A DNA stretch of 64,000 nucleotides from Archivesica marissinica (taxonomy: Eukaryota; Mollusca; Bivalvia; Venerida; Vesicomyidae), in assembly GCA_014843695.1 (NCBI GenBank), contig CM026404.1, forward strand, positions 51,206,122 to 51,270,121, in the 5' to 3' direction. Shown one piece after another: positions 1 through 10,936 of the stretch. Below the pieces are notes generated by a model. That model saw only the letters and a program-made list of their open reading frames with translations. It did no database searches and was not told where the DNA came from. The translations under genes were made by a program, and so were the position numbers. How positions within the stretch are numbered: position 1 is the stretch's first letter; each line of letters opens with the position of its first letter.

Positions 1-1209
1 AAAGTGGTGGATAGTTTATACAAATTTATTTTAGCTCGATTGCGAACGCGCTACCATTGCGCTATCATGACTTCCACGAAAGTGGTGGATAGTTTATACA
101 AATTTATTTTAGCTCGATTGCGAACGCGCTACCATTGCGCTATCATGACTTCCACGAAAGTGGTGGATAGTTTATACAAATTTATTTTAGCTCGATTGCG
201 AACGCGCTACCATTGCGCTATCACGACTTCCACGAAAGTGGTGGATAGTTTATACAAATTTATTTTAGCTCGATTGCGAATGCGCTACCATTGCGCTATC
301 ATGACTTCCACGAAAGTGGTGGATAGTTTATACAAATTTATTTTAGCTCGATTGCGAACGCGCTACCATTGCGCTATCATGACTTCCACGAAAGTGGTGG
401 ATAGTTTATACAAATTTATTTTAGCTCGATTGCGAACGCGCTACCATTGCGCTATCATGACTTCCACGAAAGTGGTGGATAGTTTATACAAATTTATTTT
501 AGCTCGATTGCGAACGCGCTACCATTGCGCTATCATGACTTCCACGAAAGTGGTGGATAGTTTATACAAATTTATTTTAGCTCGATTGCGAACGCGCTAC
601 CATTGCGCTATCATGACTTCCACGAAAGTGGTGGATAGTTTATACAAATTTATTTTAGCTCGATTGCGAACGCGCTACCATTGCGCTATCACGACTTCCA
701 CGAAAGTGGTGGATAGTTTATACAAATTTATTTTAGCTCGATTGCGAATGCGCTACCATTGCGCTATCATGACTTCCACGAAAGTGGTGGATAGTTTATA
801 CAAATTTATTTTAGCTCGATTGCGAACGCGCTACCATTGCGCTATCACGACTTCCACGAAAGTGGTGGATAGTTTATACAAATTTATTTTAGCTCGATTG
901 CGAACGCGCTACCATTGCGCTATCATGACTTCCACGAAAGTGGTGGATAGTTTATACAAATTTATTTTAGCTCGATTGCGAACGCGCTACCATTGCGCTA
1001 TCACGACTTCCACGAAAGTGGTGGATAGTTTATACAAATTTATTTTAGCTCGATTGCGAACGCGCTACCATTGCGCTATCACGACTTCCACGAAAGTGGT
1101 GGATAGTTTATACAAATTTATTTTAGCTCGATTGCGAACGCGCTACCATTGCGCTATCACGACTTCCACGAAAGTGGTGGATAGTTTATACAAATTTATT
1201 TTAGCTCGA
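1..1209 (+). repeat. 78-bp satellite array, SINE-derived, about 15.5 copies
   Basis: The unit is 78 bp (26 codons), so a frame stays open through the array although nothing suggests a protein. Copies are nearly identical and differ mainly at an atg/acg position and at gaacg/gaatg. Unit bases 13-46 match, in reverse complement, the 3' tail of the SINE at 5,752-5,985 (34 of 34 bases). Unit bases 42-77 match the reverse complement of the tRNA-like head of the same SINE with about five differences. The monomer is therefore a SINE that lost its middle, joined at a shared GCGAA. The array runs off the window at base 1 and into the N gap at 1,210. Confidence 0.95.
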
Positions 1210-2209
1210 NNNNNNNNNNNNNNNNNNNNNNNNNNNNNNNNNNNNNNNNNNNNNNNNNNNNNNNNNNNNNNNNNNNNNNNNNNNNNNNNNNNNNNNNNNN
1301 NNNNNNNNNNNNNNNNNNNNNNNNNNNNNNNNNNNNNNNNNNNNNNNNNNNNNNNNNNNNNNNNNNNNNNNNNNNNNNNNNNNNNNNNNNNNNNNNNNNN
1401 NNNNNNNNNNNNNNNNNNNNNNNNNNNNNNNNNNNNNNNNNNNNNNNNNNNNNNNNNNNNNNNNNNNNNNNNNNNNNNNNNNNNNNNNNNNNNNNNNNNN
1501 NNNNNNNNNNNNNNNNNNNNNNNNNNNNNNNNNNNNNNNNNNNNNNNNNNNNNNNNNNNNNNNNNNNNNNNNNNNNNNNNNNNNNNNNNNNNNNNNNNNN
1601 NNNNNNNNNNNNNNNNNNNNNNNNNNNNNNNNNNNNNNNNNNNNNNNNNNNNNNNNNNNNNNNNNNNNNNNNNNNNNNNNNNNNNNNNNNNNNNNNNNNN
1701 NNNNNNNNNNNNNNNNNNNNNNNNNNNNNNNNNNNNNNNNNNNNNNNNNNNNNNNNNNNNNNNNNNNNNNNNNNNNNNNNNNNNNNNNNNNNNNNNNNNN
1801 NNNNNNNNNNNNNNNNNNNNNNNNNNNNNNNNNNNNNNNNNNNNNNNNNNNNNNNNNNNNNNNNNNNNNNNNNNNNNNNNNNNNNNNNNNNNNNNNNNNN
1901 NNNNNNNNNNNNNNNNNNNNNNNNNNNNNNNNNNNNNNNNNNNNNNNNNNNNNNNNNNNNNNNNNNNNNNNNNNNNNNNNNNNNNNNNNNNNNNNNNNNN
2001 NNNNNNNNNNNNNNNNNNNNNNNNNNNNNNNNNNNNNNNNNNNNNNNNNNNNNNNNNNNNNNNNNNNNNNNNNNNNNNNNNNNNNNNNNNNNNNNNNNNN
2101 NNNNNNNNNNNNNNNNNNNNNNNNNNNNNNNNNNNNNNNNNNNNNNNNNNNNNNNNNNNNNNNNNNNNNNNNNNNNNNNNNNNNNNNNNNNNNNNNNNNN
2201 NNNNNNNNN
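1210..2209. other. assembly gap of 1,000 N
   Basis: Exactly 1,000 N separate two unrelated satellites. The round number suggests a placeholder gap, so the true distance and content are unknown, and both flanking arrays may be longer than shown. Confidence 0.99.
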
Positions 2210-5200
2210 TTATAACACTCACGAATATTGCTCAGAATACAGTAAATTGATCAATTCAATAACCAAATTATAACACTCACGAATATTGCTCAGAATACAG
2301 TAAATTCATCAATTCAATAACCAAATTATAACACTCACGAATATTGCTCAGAATACAGTAAATTCATCAATTCAATAACCAAATTATAACACTCACGAAT
2401 ATTGCTCAGAATACAGTAAATTCATCAATTCAATAACCAAATTATAACACTCACGAATATTGCTCAGAATACAGTAAATTCATCAATTCAATAACCAAAT
2501 TATAACACTCACGAATATTGCTCAGAATACAGTAAATTCATCAATTCAATAACCAAATTATAACACTCACGAATATTGCTCAGAATACAGTAATTCATCA
2601 ATTCAATAACCAAATTATAACACTCACGAATATTGCTCAGAATACAGTAAATTCATCAATTCAATAACCAAATTATAACACTCACGAATATTGCTCAGAA
2701 TACAGTAAATTCAATAACCAAATTATAACACTCACAAATATTGCTCAGAATACAGTAAATTCATCAATTCAATAACCAAATTATAACACTCACGAATATA
2801 GCTCAGAATACAGTAAATTCATCAATTCAATAACCAAATTATAACACTCACGAATATTGCTCAGAATACAGTAAATTGATCAATTCAATAACCAAATTAT
2901 AACACTCACGAATATTGCTCAGAATACAGTAAATTCATCAATTCAATAACCAAATTATAACACTCACGAATATTGCTCAGAATACAGTAAATTGATCAAT
3001 TCAATAACCAAATTATAACACTCACGAATATTGCTCAGAATACAGTAAATTCATCAATTCAATAACCAAATTATAACACTCACGAATATTGCTCAGAATA
3101 CAGTAAATTCATCAATTCAATAACCAAATTATAACACTCACGAATATTGCTCAGAATACAGTAAATTCATCAATTCAATAACCAAATTATAACACTCACG
3201 AATATTGCTCAGAATACAGTAAATTCATCAATTCAATAACCAAATTATAACACTCACGAATATTGCTCAGAATACAGTAAATTCATCAATTCAATAACCA
3301 AATTATAACACTCACGAATATTGCTCAGAATACAGTAAATTCATCAATTCAATAACCAAATTATAACACTCACGAATATTGCTCAGAATACAGTAAATTC
3401 ATCAATTCAATAACCAAATTATAACACTCACGAATATTGCTCAGAATACAGTAAATTGATCAATTCAATAACCAAATTATAACACTCACGAATATTGCTC
3501 AGAATACAGTAAATTGATCAATTCAATAACCAAATTATAACACTCACGAATATTGCTCAGAATACAGTAAATTCATCAATTCAATAACCAAATTATAACA
3601 CTCACGAATATTGCTCAGAATACAGTAAATTCATCAATTCAATAACCAAATTATAACACTCACGAATATAGCTCAGAATACAGTAAATTCATCAATTCAA
3701 TAACCAAATTATAACACTCACGAATATTGCTCAGAATACAGTAAATTCATCAATTCAATAACCAAATTATAACACTCACGAATATAGCTCAGAATACAGT
3801 AAATTCATCAATTCAATAACCAAATTATAACACTCACGAATATTGCTCAGAATACAGTAAATTCATCAATTCAATAACCAAATTATAACACTCACGAATA
3901 TTGCTCAGAATACAGTAAATTCATCAATTCAATAACCAAATTATAACACTCACGAATATTGCTCAGAATACAGTAAATTCATCAATTCAATAACCAAATT
4001 ATAACACTCACGAATATTGCTCAGAATACAGTAAATTCATCAATTCAATAACCAAATTATAACACTCACGAATATTGCTCAGAATACAGTAAATTGATCA
4101 ATTCAATAACCAAATTATAACACTCACGAATATTGCTCAGAATACAGTAAATTGATCAATTCAATAACCAAATTATAACACTCACGAATATTGCTCAGAA
4201 TACAGTAAATTCATCAATTCAATAACCAAATTATAACACTCACGAATATTGCTCAGAATACAGTAAATTCAATAACCAAATTATAACACTCACGAATATT
4301 GCTCAGAATACAGTAAATTCATCAATTCAATAACCAAATTATAACACTCACGAATATTGCTCAGAATACAGTAAATTGATCAATTCAATAACCAAATTAT
4401 AACACTCACGAATATTGCTCAGAATACAGTAAATTGATCAATTCAATAACCAAATTATAACACTCACGAATATTGCTCAGAATACAGTAAATTGATCAAT
4501 TCAATAACCAAATTATAACACTCACGAATATTGCTCAGAATACAGTAAATTGATCAATTCAATAACCAAATTATAACACTCACGAATATTGCTCAGAATA
4601 CAGTAAATTCATCAATTCAATAACCAAATTATAACACTCACGAATATTGCTCAGAATACAGTAAATTCATCAATTCAATAACCAAATTATAACACTCACG
4701 AATATTGCTCAGAATACAGTAAATTCATCAATTCAATAACCAAATTATAACACTCACGAATATTGCTCAGAATACAGTAAATTCATCAATTCAATAACCA
4801 AATTATAACACTCACGAATATTGCTCAGAATACAGTAAATTCATCAATTCAATAACCAAATTATAACACTCACGAATATTGCTCAGAATACAGTAAATTC
4901 ATCAATTCAATAACCAAATTATAACACTCACGAATATTGCTCAGAATACAGTAAATTCATCAATTCAATAACCAAATTATAACACTCACGAATATTGCTC
5001 AGAATACAGTAAATTGATCAATTCAATAACCAAATTATAACACTCACGAATATTGCTCAGAATACAGTAAATTGATCAATTCAATAACCAAATTATAACA
5101 CTCACGAATATTGCTCAGAATACAGTAAATTGATCAATTCAATAACCAAATTATAACACTCACGAATATTGCTCAGAATACAGTAAATTCATCAATTCAA

Positions 5201-5475
5201 TAACCAAATTATAACACTCACGAATATTGCTCAGAATACAGTAAATTGATCAATTCAATAACCAAATTATAACACTCACGAATATTGCTCAGAATACAGT
5301 AAATTCATCAATTCAATAACCAAATTATAACACTCACGAATATTGCTCAGAATACAGTAAATTGATCAATTCAATAACCAAATTATAACACTCACGAATA
5401 TTGCTCAGACTACAGTAAATTCATCAATTCAATAACCAAATTATAACACTCACGAATATTGCTCAGAATACAGTA
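2210..5475 (+). repeat. 58-bp AT-rich satellite array, about 56 copies
   Basis: The 58-bp unit begins ttataacactcacgaatatt and ends caataaccaaa. Copies are almost identical. The main polymorphism is attCatc versus attGatc; the G form creates the 10-bp palindrome attgatcaat. Two copies (near 2,706 and 4,262) share the same 8-bp deletion, and one has a single-base deletion near 2,590. The array ends at a diverged copy just before 5,476. No coding potential. Confidence 0.95.
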
Positions 5476-5751
5476 TATTTAGCAACCTTGATACTGCCAT
5501 CACTAACTCATTTTCCGCCACATCCTAATTGGATTTGATGAATTTAGAAAACACGAAGCAACATGAAATAAATGAACAGGAGCTTGTCGGGAGTTATTCT
5601 CCGCAGTTATTCTCCAACTCTTGGTTCTTCATTACATGTATTGAATTATGTAAATGCCTCTCTCTTACAAAAGAATTCAGAATTCATCACATACAATATT
5701 AGAACTCAATCCAAAATGGCTACTATGCAAACACAATATATGGTGTATATG
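5476..5751. other. single-copy sequence, no gene recognised
   Basis: AT-rich sequence between the 58-bp satellite and a SINE. The short open frames here have no recognisable domain or splice context. Confidence 0.5.
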
Positions 5752-5985
5752 TGGAAGTCGTGATAGCGCTGTGGATGCGCGTTCGCTTCAGGTGCGACGG
5801 GTCCAGAGTTCGAGCCCTGCTGGAGCCGTTACGATTGTGCCCTTAGGCAAGGCATTTAAATTCCACGTTGCCTCTTCTCTCTCCTTCGTGGTGATGGTTT
5901 CCATTAGGAATGAGGTCTCGAGAGTGATTAATATAAGTTGAAAGAACTTGTTTCGCAATCGAGCTAAAATAAATTTGTATAAACT
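5752..5985 (+). mobile_element. tRNA-derived SINE (Leu-like head), full length
   Basis: The head has an A-box-like segment (tagcgctgtggatgcgcg), an anticodon-loop-like segment reading CAG, and a B box (gagttcgagcc). Then come a body with cccttaggcaaggca, a gaggtctcgagagtgatta block and the tail aactTgtttcgcaatcgagc...aaatttgtataaact. The tail is repeated elsewhere in the window (9,338, 36,411 and 54,745) and makes up half of the 78-bp satellite at the window start. It is a retroposon rather than a functional tRNA gene, because the acceptor stem is not maintained and copies are dispersed. Confidence 0.85.
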
Positions 5986-6079
5986 AACCTGTTGAATAAC
6001 ACATTTTATTTCACTGATAAATTTCTATATTTCATTGCAAAGCATAAAATATTATAAATTATGCTTATGATAGTAAGAT

Positions 6080-6163
6080 ACAAGGGCACAATTGTAACGG
6101 CTCCAGCAGGGCTCGAACTACTTATGATAAAAATATACAAGGGCACAATCGTAACGGCTCCAT
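6080..6163 (-). mobile_element. two fragments of the Leu-type SINE
   Basis: The segment caagggcacaattgtaacgg ctccagcagg gctcgaac (6,080-6,120) and a second partial copy (about 6,138-6,163) are reverse complements of the B-box region of the SINE at 5,752. They read as decayed or tandemly broken copies. Confidence 0.7.
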
Positions 6164-6175
6164 CTCTAGCTTATT

Positions 6176-6796
6176 CATGCATAAAAAAACAAAGACTCAG
6201 CCTGAAGTCTGAACTACTAACTTGCTTATGAGCCGATTCCAAGTTCATGAGATTTCCTTAGCAGCAGTAGAAACAACAAATAATCAGAAACACGGTCCAG
6301 ATTCATTCAGTATTGAAATCTTCTCCGTAATGCAAAGTTTGACAATAAATAATCTGGTTTGTGTACTGTTGCCATGGCTACTAAATGGTCAAGACAAATG
6401 TGAAATATATCACTTGTCACATGCAAAACAACAATATTCAATGTCCCTAAATGGTGTTCGACAATTACTTCCGATCCGTCTGAAACCTCTCTTGCGCCAT
6501 TAAGTTGATGAGCTGAGAAAATTACAGCTTCTGCGTTAGTCGTACATGAAATGAATGAGTTAAGAGCTTGAGCTATTTGTTAATGGTTTTATGCTTAGTT
6601 TATTCCGTTTGTTATTTTGATTTATGGACTATTGCATGTATGATTATTAATTATTTTAAAGCCGGAAGTGTTTCTCTGCTTCTATTGCATTCCAATAGCA
6701 AAAGCTGCATTTCTACGGCAACTGAATTTGTATGTCTTAAAAAATGTGGTTTACTGCCCATCAATACCATTATGGTCATGTAGAGCTGTCTGCCCC
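6176..6796. other. single-copy sequence, no gene recognised
   Basis: Contains open frames of 71-93 codons, but I see no conserved domain, signal peptide or convincing splice sites. I see no function. Confidence 0.4.
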
Positions 6797-6887
<91 letters not shown>

Positions 6888-6900
6888 TTGAGAGAGAGAG
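6797..6900 (+). repeat. (GA)n microsatellite
   Basis: About 85 bp of almost pure GA/AG repeat, a short aaagcgattg interruption, then ten more bases of GA. It opens all frames, which explains the Arg-Glu and Ser-Leu runs in overlapping frames. Confidence 0.98.
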
Positions 6901-6989
6901 GGGGATGGGGTTACAGTGAGACCCAGGTGTGCCTGTCCTCAGTTTATGCACAGTACAATGGGATATCAGTCTATAATTTCATTCGGATG

Positions 6990-7100
6990 AATTGAAGCGG
7001 TGGGCAATACAAGATAAGCTCTTGTCGAGGATTGAACCCGTGATGTTTGCATTGGTTAGTTGAGAGTGTCACCCACTTGGCCACTGCTGCATCACCCTTT
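6990..7100 (-). mobile_element. tRNA-like SINE head
   Basis: On the minus strand the segment reads as a tRNA-like head with an A-box-like agtggccaagtggg and a B box gggttcaatcc. The usual body of the other SINE families is not evident, so this is either a distinct family or a truncated copy. Confidence 0.6.
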
Positions 7101-7128
7101 ATTATTCAACTTATCAACAGCAAGTGTT

Positions 7129-7381
7129 TGTTTAACCCATTTCATTCTGGATACATCTAAAGGCTTTTGCAAACAACATAGATCCAGATCAGCCGCAGCG
7201 TGACGCTGCGTGCTGATCAGGATCTATGTTGTTTGCTACATAGCCAAGTGTCTTGGCAAGATCATCTGAATAGCAAACAGGATAGAGCCTGATCAGAAGG
7301 CAAGTTCCGTGGTGGCTGATCTGGCTCTATGTTCTTTGCAAATACTGTTTGAACGGTATCCAGAATGAAATGGGGTAAACA
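7129..7381. mobile_element. foldback MITE with long terminal inverted repeats
   Basis: The left end tgtttaacccatttcattct and the right end (reverse complement tgtttaccccatttcattct) form inverted repeats of at least 26 bp with one mismatch. Inside, aaacaacatagatcc and ggatctatgttgttt form a second hairpin around gcagcgtgacgctgc. The 253-bp element has no coding capacity. The superfamily is not clear, and I see no convincing target-site duplication. Confidence 0.8.
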
Positions 7382-7479
7382 TTGATAAACTCTGTTGCAT
7401 GCTTCATTAGTACCACTTTCTCTGAATCATTCCAGTGAATCTTCAATTACTGTAAACATAGCGGGGCATGAAATAAAGC

Positions 7480-7676
7480 CCCGATAAGCATTTACCGGGA
7501 AAATTCAAACAAAGCCCCAATATGCATTTACTGAGAAAATCAAATAAAGCCCTAGTAAGCATTTACTGGGAAAATTCAAACAAATTAATCCCAATATGCA
7601 TTTACTAGGAAATTTAAACAACCCCCCAACATGCATTTACTGGGAAATTCAAACAAATATATATCTAGTGAGAAAA
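7480..7676 (+). repeat. degenerate ~36-bp tandem repeat, about 5 copies
   Basis: The core atgcatttactgggaaa(a)ttcaaacaa repeats about every 36 bp with considerable divergence, indicating an older array than most in this window. Confidence 0.85.
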
Positions 7677-7954
7677 TCAGGGGGGGGGGAGGGATGAAAA
7701 GTAGGTATCAACAAAAATTTAATTATTTTCTGCAAAATTAATTATTTGTAAATTATCTCCCTTTAGATGGTTTTGTAGACAAAAGCAACAGTAACTTTGT
7801 AATATGTTGTTTATGAATGTTAATATTATGAAAAGTTTAATATTACAAGGAAATTTCCAAACAGGGAGAAAATAAGCATGCGCTTAATTCATTGACCTTG
7901 TCATTACATTTTTACTACATATAATTTCCAAATATATTTTTATCAACAATTGGG
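7677..7954. other. AT-rich intergenic sequence
   Basis: Contains a G-run (aggggggggga at about 7,680) and otherwise nothing I can assign. Confidence 0.4.
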
Positions 7955-8135
7955 ACTTTAAGCCGAGGTCTTGTGTCAGTGCTTTACACTGTGCACGCAA
8001 AAGAACCAGAGGAGAATCTGGAATGGGTATCTGTCTGTATCATGCACTATCCTCCAAAATCTAAAATGACTAATCTCTTCAGGAGGCGTCGCTCATATGG
8101 GCAACCGGTAGCGACGATAAATAAACATAAAAACA
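7955..8135 (+). mobile_element. tRNA-Thr-type SINE, 5'-truncated
   Basis: Starts inside the body at gggactttaagccgaggtct and continues to caaccggtagcgacgataaataaa. It matches the body and 3' part of the full-length copy at 8,968-9,255. The tRNA head is missing, as expected for 5' truncation during retroposition. The gggacgttaaaccgaggtc block resembles the conserved central 'Nin' SINE domain of metazoans (from memory, not verified). Confidence 0.85.
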
Positions 8136-8168
8136 CACACTCAGAATTCTTCAGTTTTAATTGGTTTA

Positions 8169-8329
8169 CAGTCAAACCTGTTTTAAGCAGCAAGCCAAGG
8201 AAATTACAGGAAGTGGCTGCTTAATAGATGGCAAATGTATAATAAAACAACATATTGGTAAACTGGAAACTAGTTGCTTAATACAGGTTGGCAGCTTAAT
8301 GGAGGCAATGACTAAAACCGTTTTGACTG
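8169..8329. mobile_element. hAT-like MITE (same family as 21,280)
   Basis: Ends CAGTCAAACCTGTTTTAAGC and ...GTTTTGACTG form inverted termini. The interior carries repeated 'ggctgcttaa' segments as in the copies at 21,280-21,457 and 40,690-40,867. No clear target-site duplication is left at this copy. Confidence 0.75.
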
Positions 8330-8378
8330 TAAATATAAATTAATTTTTACAATCGGTTTTTACAACATTAAATTAATC

Positions 8379-8610
8379 ATGAGACCTCATTCCTTGTGGA
8401 ATCCATTGCCATGAGGGAGAGAAAAGAGGCAATGTGGATTTAAATGTATTGCCTAAGGACACCACTACCGTCATTCTGCTCGAACTCGCAATATCTCGGT
8501 CCCAAGGCTGATATTGTATCCATTAACCGTTTCCTGCATAGAAGCACCTCTTGATGCCATTACCAATACGACATACATTGACAATGTAGTAGCCAAACCA
8601 ATGCTGATAA
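8379..8610 (-). mobile_element. Leu-type SINE variant, diverged
   Basis: Minus-strand reading gives a head containing catcaagaggtgcttctatg, a B-box-like gcgagttcgagca, then the body cctTaggcaa... and the gaatgaggtctcatga block, but no intact tail. The head segment at 8,541-8,610 is the same sequence that makes up the ~55-bp array at 44,640-45,215. Confidence 0.75.
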
Positions 8611-8631
8611 TATAAGCCAGAATCTCATGTG

Positions 8632-8838
8632 GACAAAGTGGTAATACACACCTGGACAAAGTAGTAATACACACCTGGACAAAGTAGTAATACACACCTG
8701 GACAAAGTAATAATACACACCTGGACAAAGAGGTAATACACACCTGGACAAAGTAGTAATACACACCTGGACAAAGTAGTAATACACACCTGGACAAAGA
8801 GGTAATACACACCTGGACAAAGTAGTAATACACACCCT
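8632..8838 (+). repeat. 23-bp minisatellite, about 9 copies
   Basis: Unit ggacaaagtagtaatacacacct, with variation at agTagt/agAggt/agTggt. It starts roughly 20 bp beyond the SINE head at 8,541-8,610. On the minus strand each unit reads ...TTTGTCCAG GTGTGTA, a 5' splice-site-like string, but no exon is evident beside it. Confidence 0.95.
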
Positions 8839-8967
8839 TATTTTAAATATGTTTGGAATATTGTGTGGAACGAGGAATAACGTTTTAAAGCAACATAACA
8901 TCACAAAAAATGAAAAACCTTCATGATTTCACATATAAATAGCACAGCTACTACACATTCACTGTAA

Positions 8968-9255
8968 GACAGACGGATCTGTAGTCCAGTGGTAACACGC
9001 TGGACTGGTAATCCAGGGATCGCAGGTTCGATCCCCCGTCTGACCCTAATAAAATTAACAGTCTTTCAGATGGGACGTTAAACCGAGGTCTTGTGTCGAT
9101 GCTTTACACTGTGCACGTAAAAGAACCAGAGGAGACTCTGGAATGGGTCTCTGTCTGTATCATTGCACTATCCTCCAAATATCTAAAATGACTAATCTCT
9201 TCAGGAGACGTCGCTCATATGGGCAACCGGTAGCGACGATAAATAAACGTAAAAC
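8968..9255 (+). mobile_element. tRNA-Thr-type SINE, full length
   Basis: The head folds as tRNA-like: A box tagtccagtggtaacacg, anticodon stem ctgga/tccag with loop ctggtaa (anticodon GGT, Thr-like) and B box ggttcgatccc. It is followed by taataaaattaacag, the Nin-like block gggacgttaaaccgaggtc, an accagaggagactctggaat hairpin and the 3' part caaccggtagcgacgataaa. It is the reference copy for fragments at 7,955, 10,338, 40,209, 44,198, 58,240 and 62,255. Confidence 0.9.
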
Positions 9256-9337
9256 ACACAATTTTATCAAAGTTGTATACAATATACCTAATCTGGCGCG
9301 ATATAGCCTAAACTGTGATCATTCGCCGTTAAACCAA

Positions 9338-9373
9338 TAACTTGTTTCGCAATCGCGCTAAAATAAATTTGTT
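9338..9373 (+). mobile_element. Leu-type SINE tail fragment
   Basis: aacttgtttcgcaatcgcgc followed by taaaataaatttgt matches the SINE tail at 5,946-5,979. Confidence 0.75.
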
Positions 9374-9879
9374 CTCAAGTAGCATTGTCTGATTCCAGGG
9401 TCTCATTTTTCTTAGCTTTAACAGGACGTCATATGTCACACTACGTGGCAAAGGTTGAAACACGGAGAGATTCCAGGAAAAATATGACATAATATTGGCA
9501 TAAATGTCAGAAATTATTTAGATAAAATTTCAAAATTTGCAATTCTAGCCAACATCTGCTATATTAATTCTTCTGACAACACTGATCCCCTTTTGCAAAG
9601 GTATGAATAATAGAAATAAACAAAATATTTCCAAGAATAATAAAAGACGGACATACGTGTACGTGATGTATTGACAATAGGCATAATCTGTTACATTCTG
9701 AGAATTTAAATACGTGTGCATGTAATTCCAGTGCATAGCCTCATAGAGACTTTGATGACAGTATTGAACGAGATATTCCAATGTTGTGCAGTCACCAAGG
9801 GAAGTAACTTATAACAATACTCAAACTAATTTAATATGGATCATGTCCCCTTGCTGTATACTAAACTATACAAATACAT
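9374..9879. other. single-copy sequence, no gene recognised
   Basis: A 78-codon minus-strand frame (9,545-9,781) is hydrophobic but shows no recognisable domain, and composition does not set it apart from the surrounding AT-rich DNA. Confidence 0.4.
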
Positions 9880-10017
9880 TGTATATGGCGACTCTCCGGC
9901 TATTATTGGTGGAGGAAGACCCCGGGTGCCCCTCCGAACAGTATTCAGGGTAGAACCACTGACCTTCCACAAGTCAGCTGGATTTCGAATCTACAGCGAT
10001 GGGAGGAAATTGATGTG
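9880..10017 (-). mobile_element. fragment of a third SINE family
   Basis: atggcgactctccggctatt and the following gtggaggaagaccccgggtg cccctccga are shared with 46,605-46,845, where the minus strand also carries a tRNA-like head. Read as a dispersed SINE fragment. Confidence 0.65.
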
Positions 10018-10112
10018 AAGTAAACAAATGTTCTGAAAAAGTGCAAAGTAACAGTTCTAAGGGGAACTGATACAATACTTAAATTCATCAAATATGGATC
10101 ATAATGATCACT

Positions 10113-10290
10113 GCTGCCCACCCAGGTAAACGTGCTGCCCACCCAGGTAAACATGCTGCCCACCCAGGTAAACGTGCTGCCCACCCAGGTAAACGTGCTG
10201 CCCACCCAGGTAAGCGTGCTGCCCACCCAGGTAAACGTGCTGCCCACCCAGGTAAGCGTGCTGTCCACCCAGGTAAACGTGCTGCCCAAA
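10113..10290 (+). repeat. 21-bp minisatellite, about 8.5 copies
   Basis: Unit gctgcccacccaggtaaacgt, with aaa/aag variants. Because 21 is a multiple of three and no stop occurs, frames on both strands are open; I do not take them as genes. Confidence 0.95.
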
Positions 10291-10337
10291 CTGCAAACTG
10301 AGCTCTTATATTCAAGTGCACTCCTGGTTTGACGTTC

Positions 10338-10608
10338 AGCAGGATCTGTAGTCCAGTGGTAACATGATGGACTGGTAATCCAGAGATCGCAGGTTCGATT
10401 CCCTGTCTGACCCCAATAAAATTAACATTCTTTCAGATGGGACTTAAAACCGAGGTCTCGTGTTGGTGCTTTACACCGTGCATGTAAAAGAACCAGAGGA
10501 GACTCTGGAATGGGTCTATGAATGCATCATTGCACTATCCTCCAAAAATCTAAAATGACTAATCTCTTCAGGAGGCGTCACTCATATTGGCAACCGGTAG
10601 CGACGATA
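10338..10608 (+). mobile_element. tRNA-Thr-type SINE, full length
   Basis: Head ggatctgtagtccagtggta with GGT-type anticodon loop, B box ggttcgattcc, Nin-like block gggacttaaaaccgaggtct, and the 3' part caaccggtagcgacgata. It is collinear with 8,968-9,255 with scattered substitutions. Confidence 0.9.
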
Positions 10609-10792
10609 CATATACTAATGCTGCTATAACTTGTTGCCAACCCATTTGCTCTTTTTCTTTGCACGAGTATATGTATGCAATGGAAATTTTGTAAACTTGA
10701 ATTCAAATAAAATCTGATTAAACTAAAAAACAATATTAATAAAGTAATGCAAACTGTGTGAACTGTTTTCATTTCATGTATGTAAGATTTAC

Positions 10793-10915
10793 CTGCGTAG
10801 CCCGATTTCCTGAGAGCTTCGTCAATATGCCGTCTCATGAGGCTGTCGAACGCTCGTTGAATTGGCATTCTTCTTTCTTCTAGTAGTCGTTCAACAACAC
10901 CTTCTTCCACCCTAT
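10793..10915 (-). CDS. probable internal coding exon, unknown gene
   Basis: On the minus strand a 123-bp exon is bounded by a pyrimidine tract and acceptor (tttttcttgtcgggactgctag before it) and a donor (GCAG|gtaaat after it). It holds 2 nt + 40 codons + 1 nt, so it is symmetric, phase 1-1. The peptide is charged and helical, starting RVEEGVVERLLEERRMPIQR and ending EALRKSGYA. I do not recognise the family. The balance of acidic and basic residues, and third-position variation unlike the surrounding AT-rich DNA, suggest real coding sequence. The next exons of the gene were not found nearby. A 16-bp minisatellite begins about 22 bp upstream of the acceptor, so the array occupies the adjacent intron. 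A chance open frame with fortuitous splice sites remains possible. Confidence 0.5.
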
Positions 10916-10936
10916 CTAGCAGTCCCGACAAGAAAA

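Noticed and set aside
1..5475. CRISPR-like regular repeats
   Set aside because: Units are contiguous with no unique spacers, the context is a metazoan genome, and the first array derives from a SINE.
5572..6783. Several 60-95 codon frames
   Set aside because: Partly SINE sequence, partly AT-rich DNA with no domain, signal peptide or splice sites.
8632..8838. Array of 5' splice sites (CCAG|GTGTGT) beside another exon
   Set aside because: No open frame with an acceptor could be found on either side, so unlike the CUB-gene arrays there is no exon to derive it from.
8975..9047. Functional tRNA-Thr gene
   Set aside because: The tRNA-like head is followed by a fixed SINE body and 3' end and recurs at many sites with decayed stems; it is a SINE promoter. 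The same holds for the heads at 5,752, 10,338, 29,977, 40,487 and 45,742.
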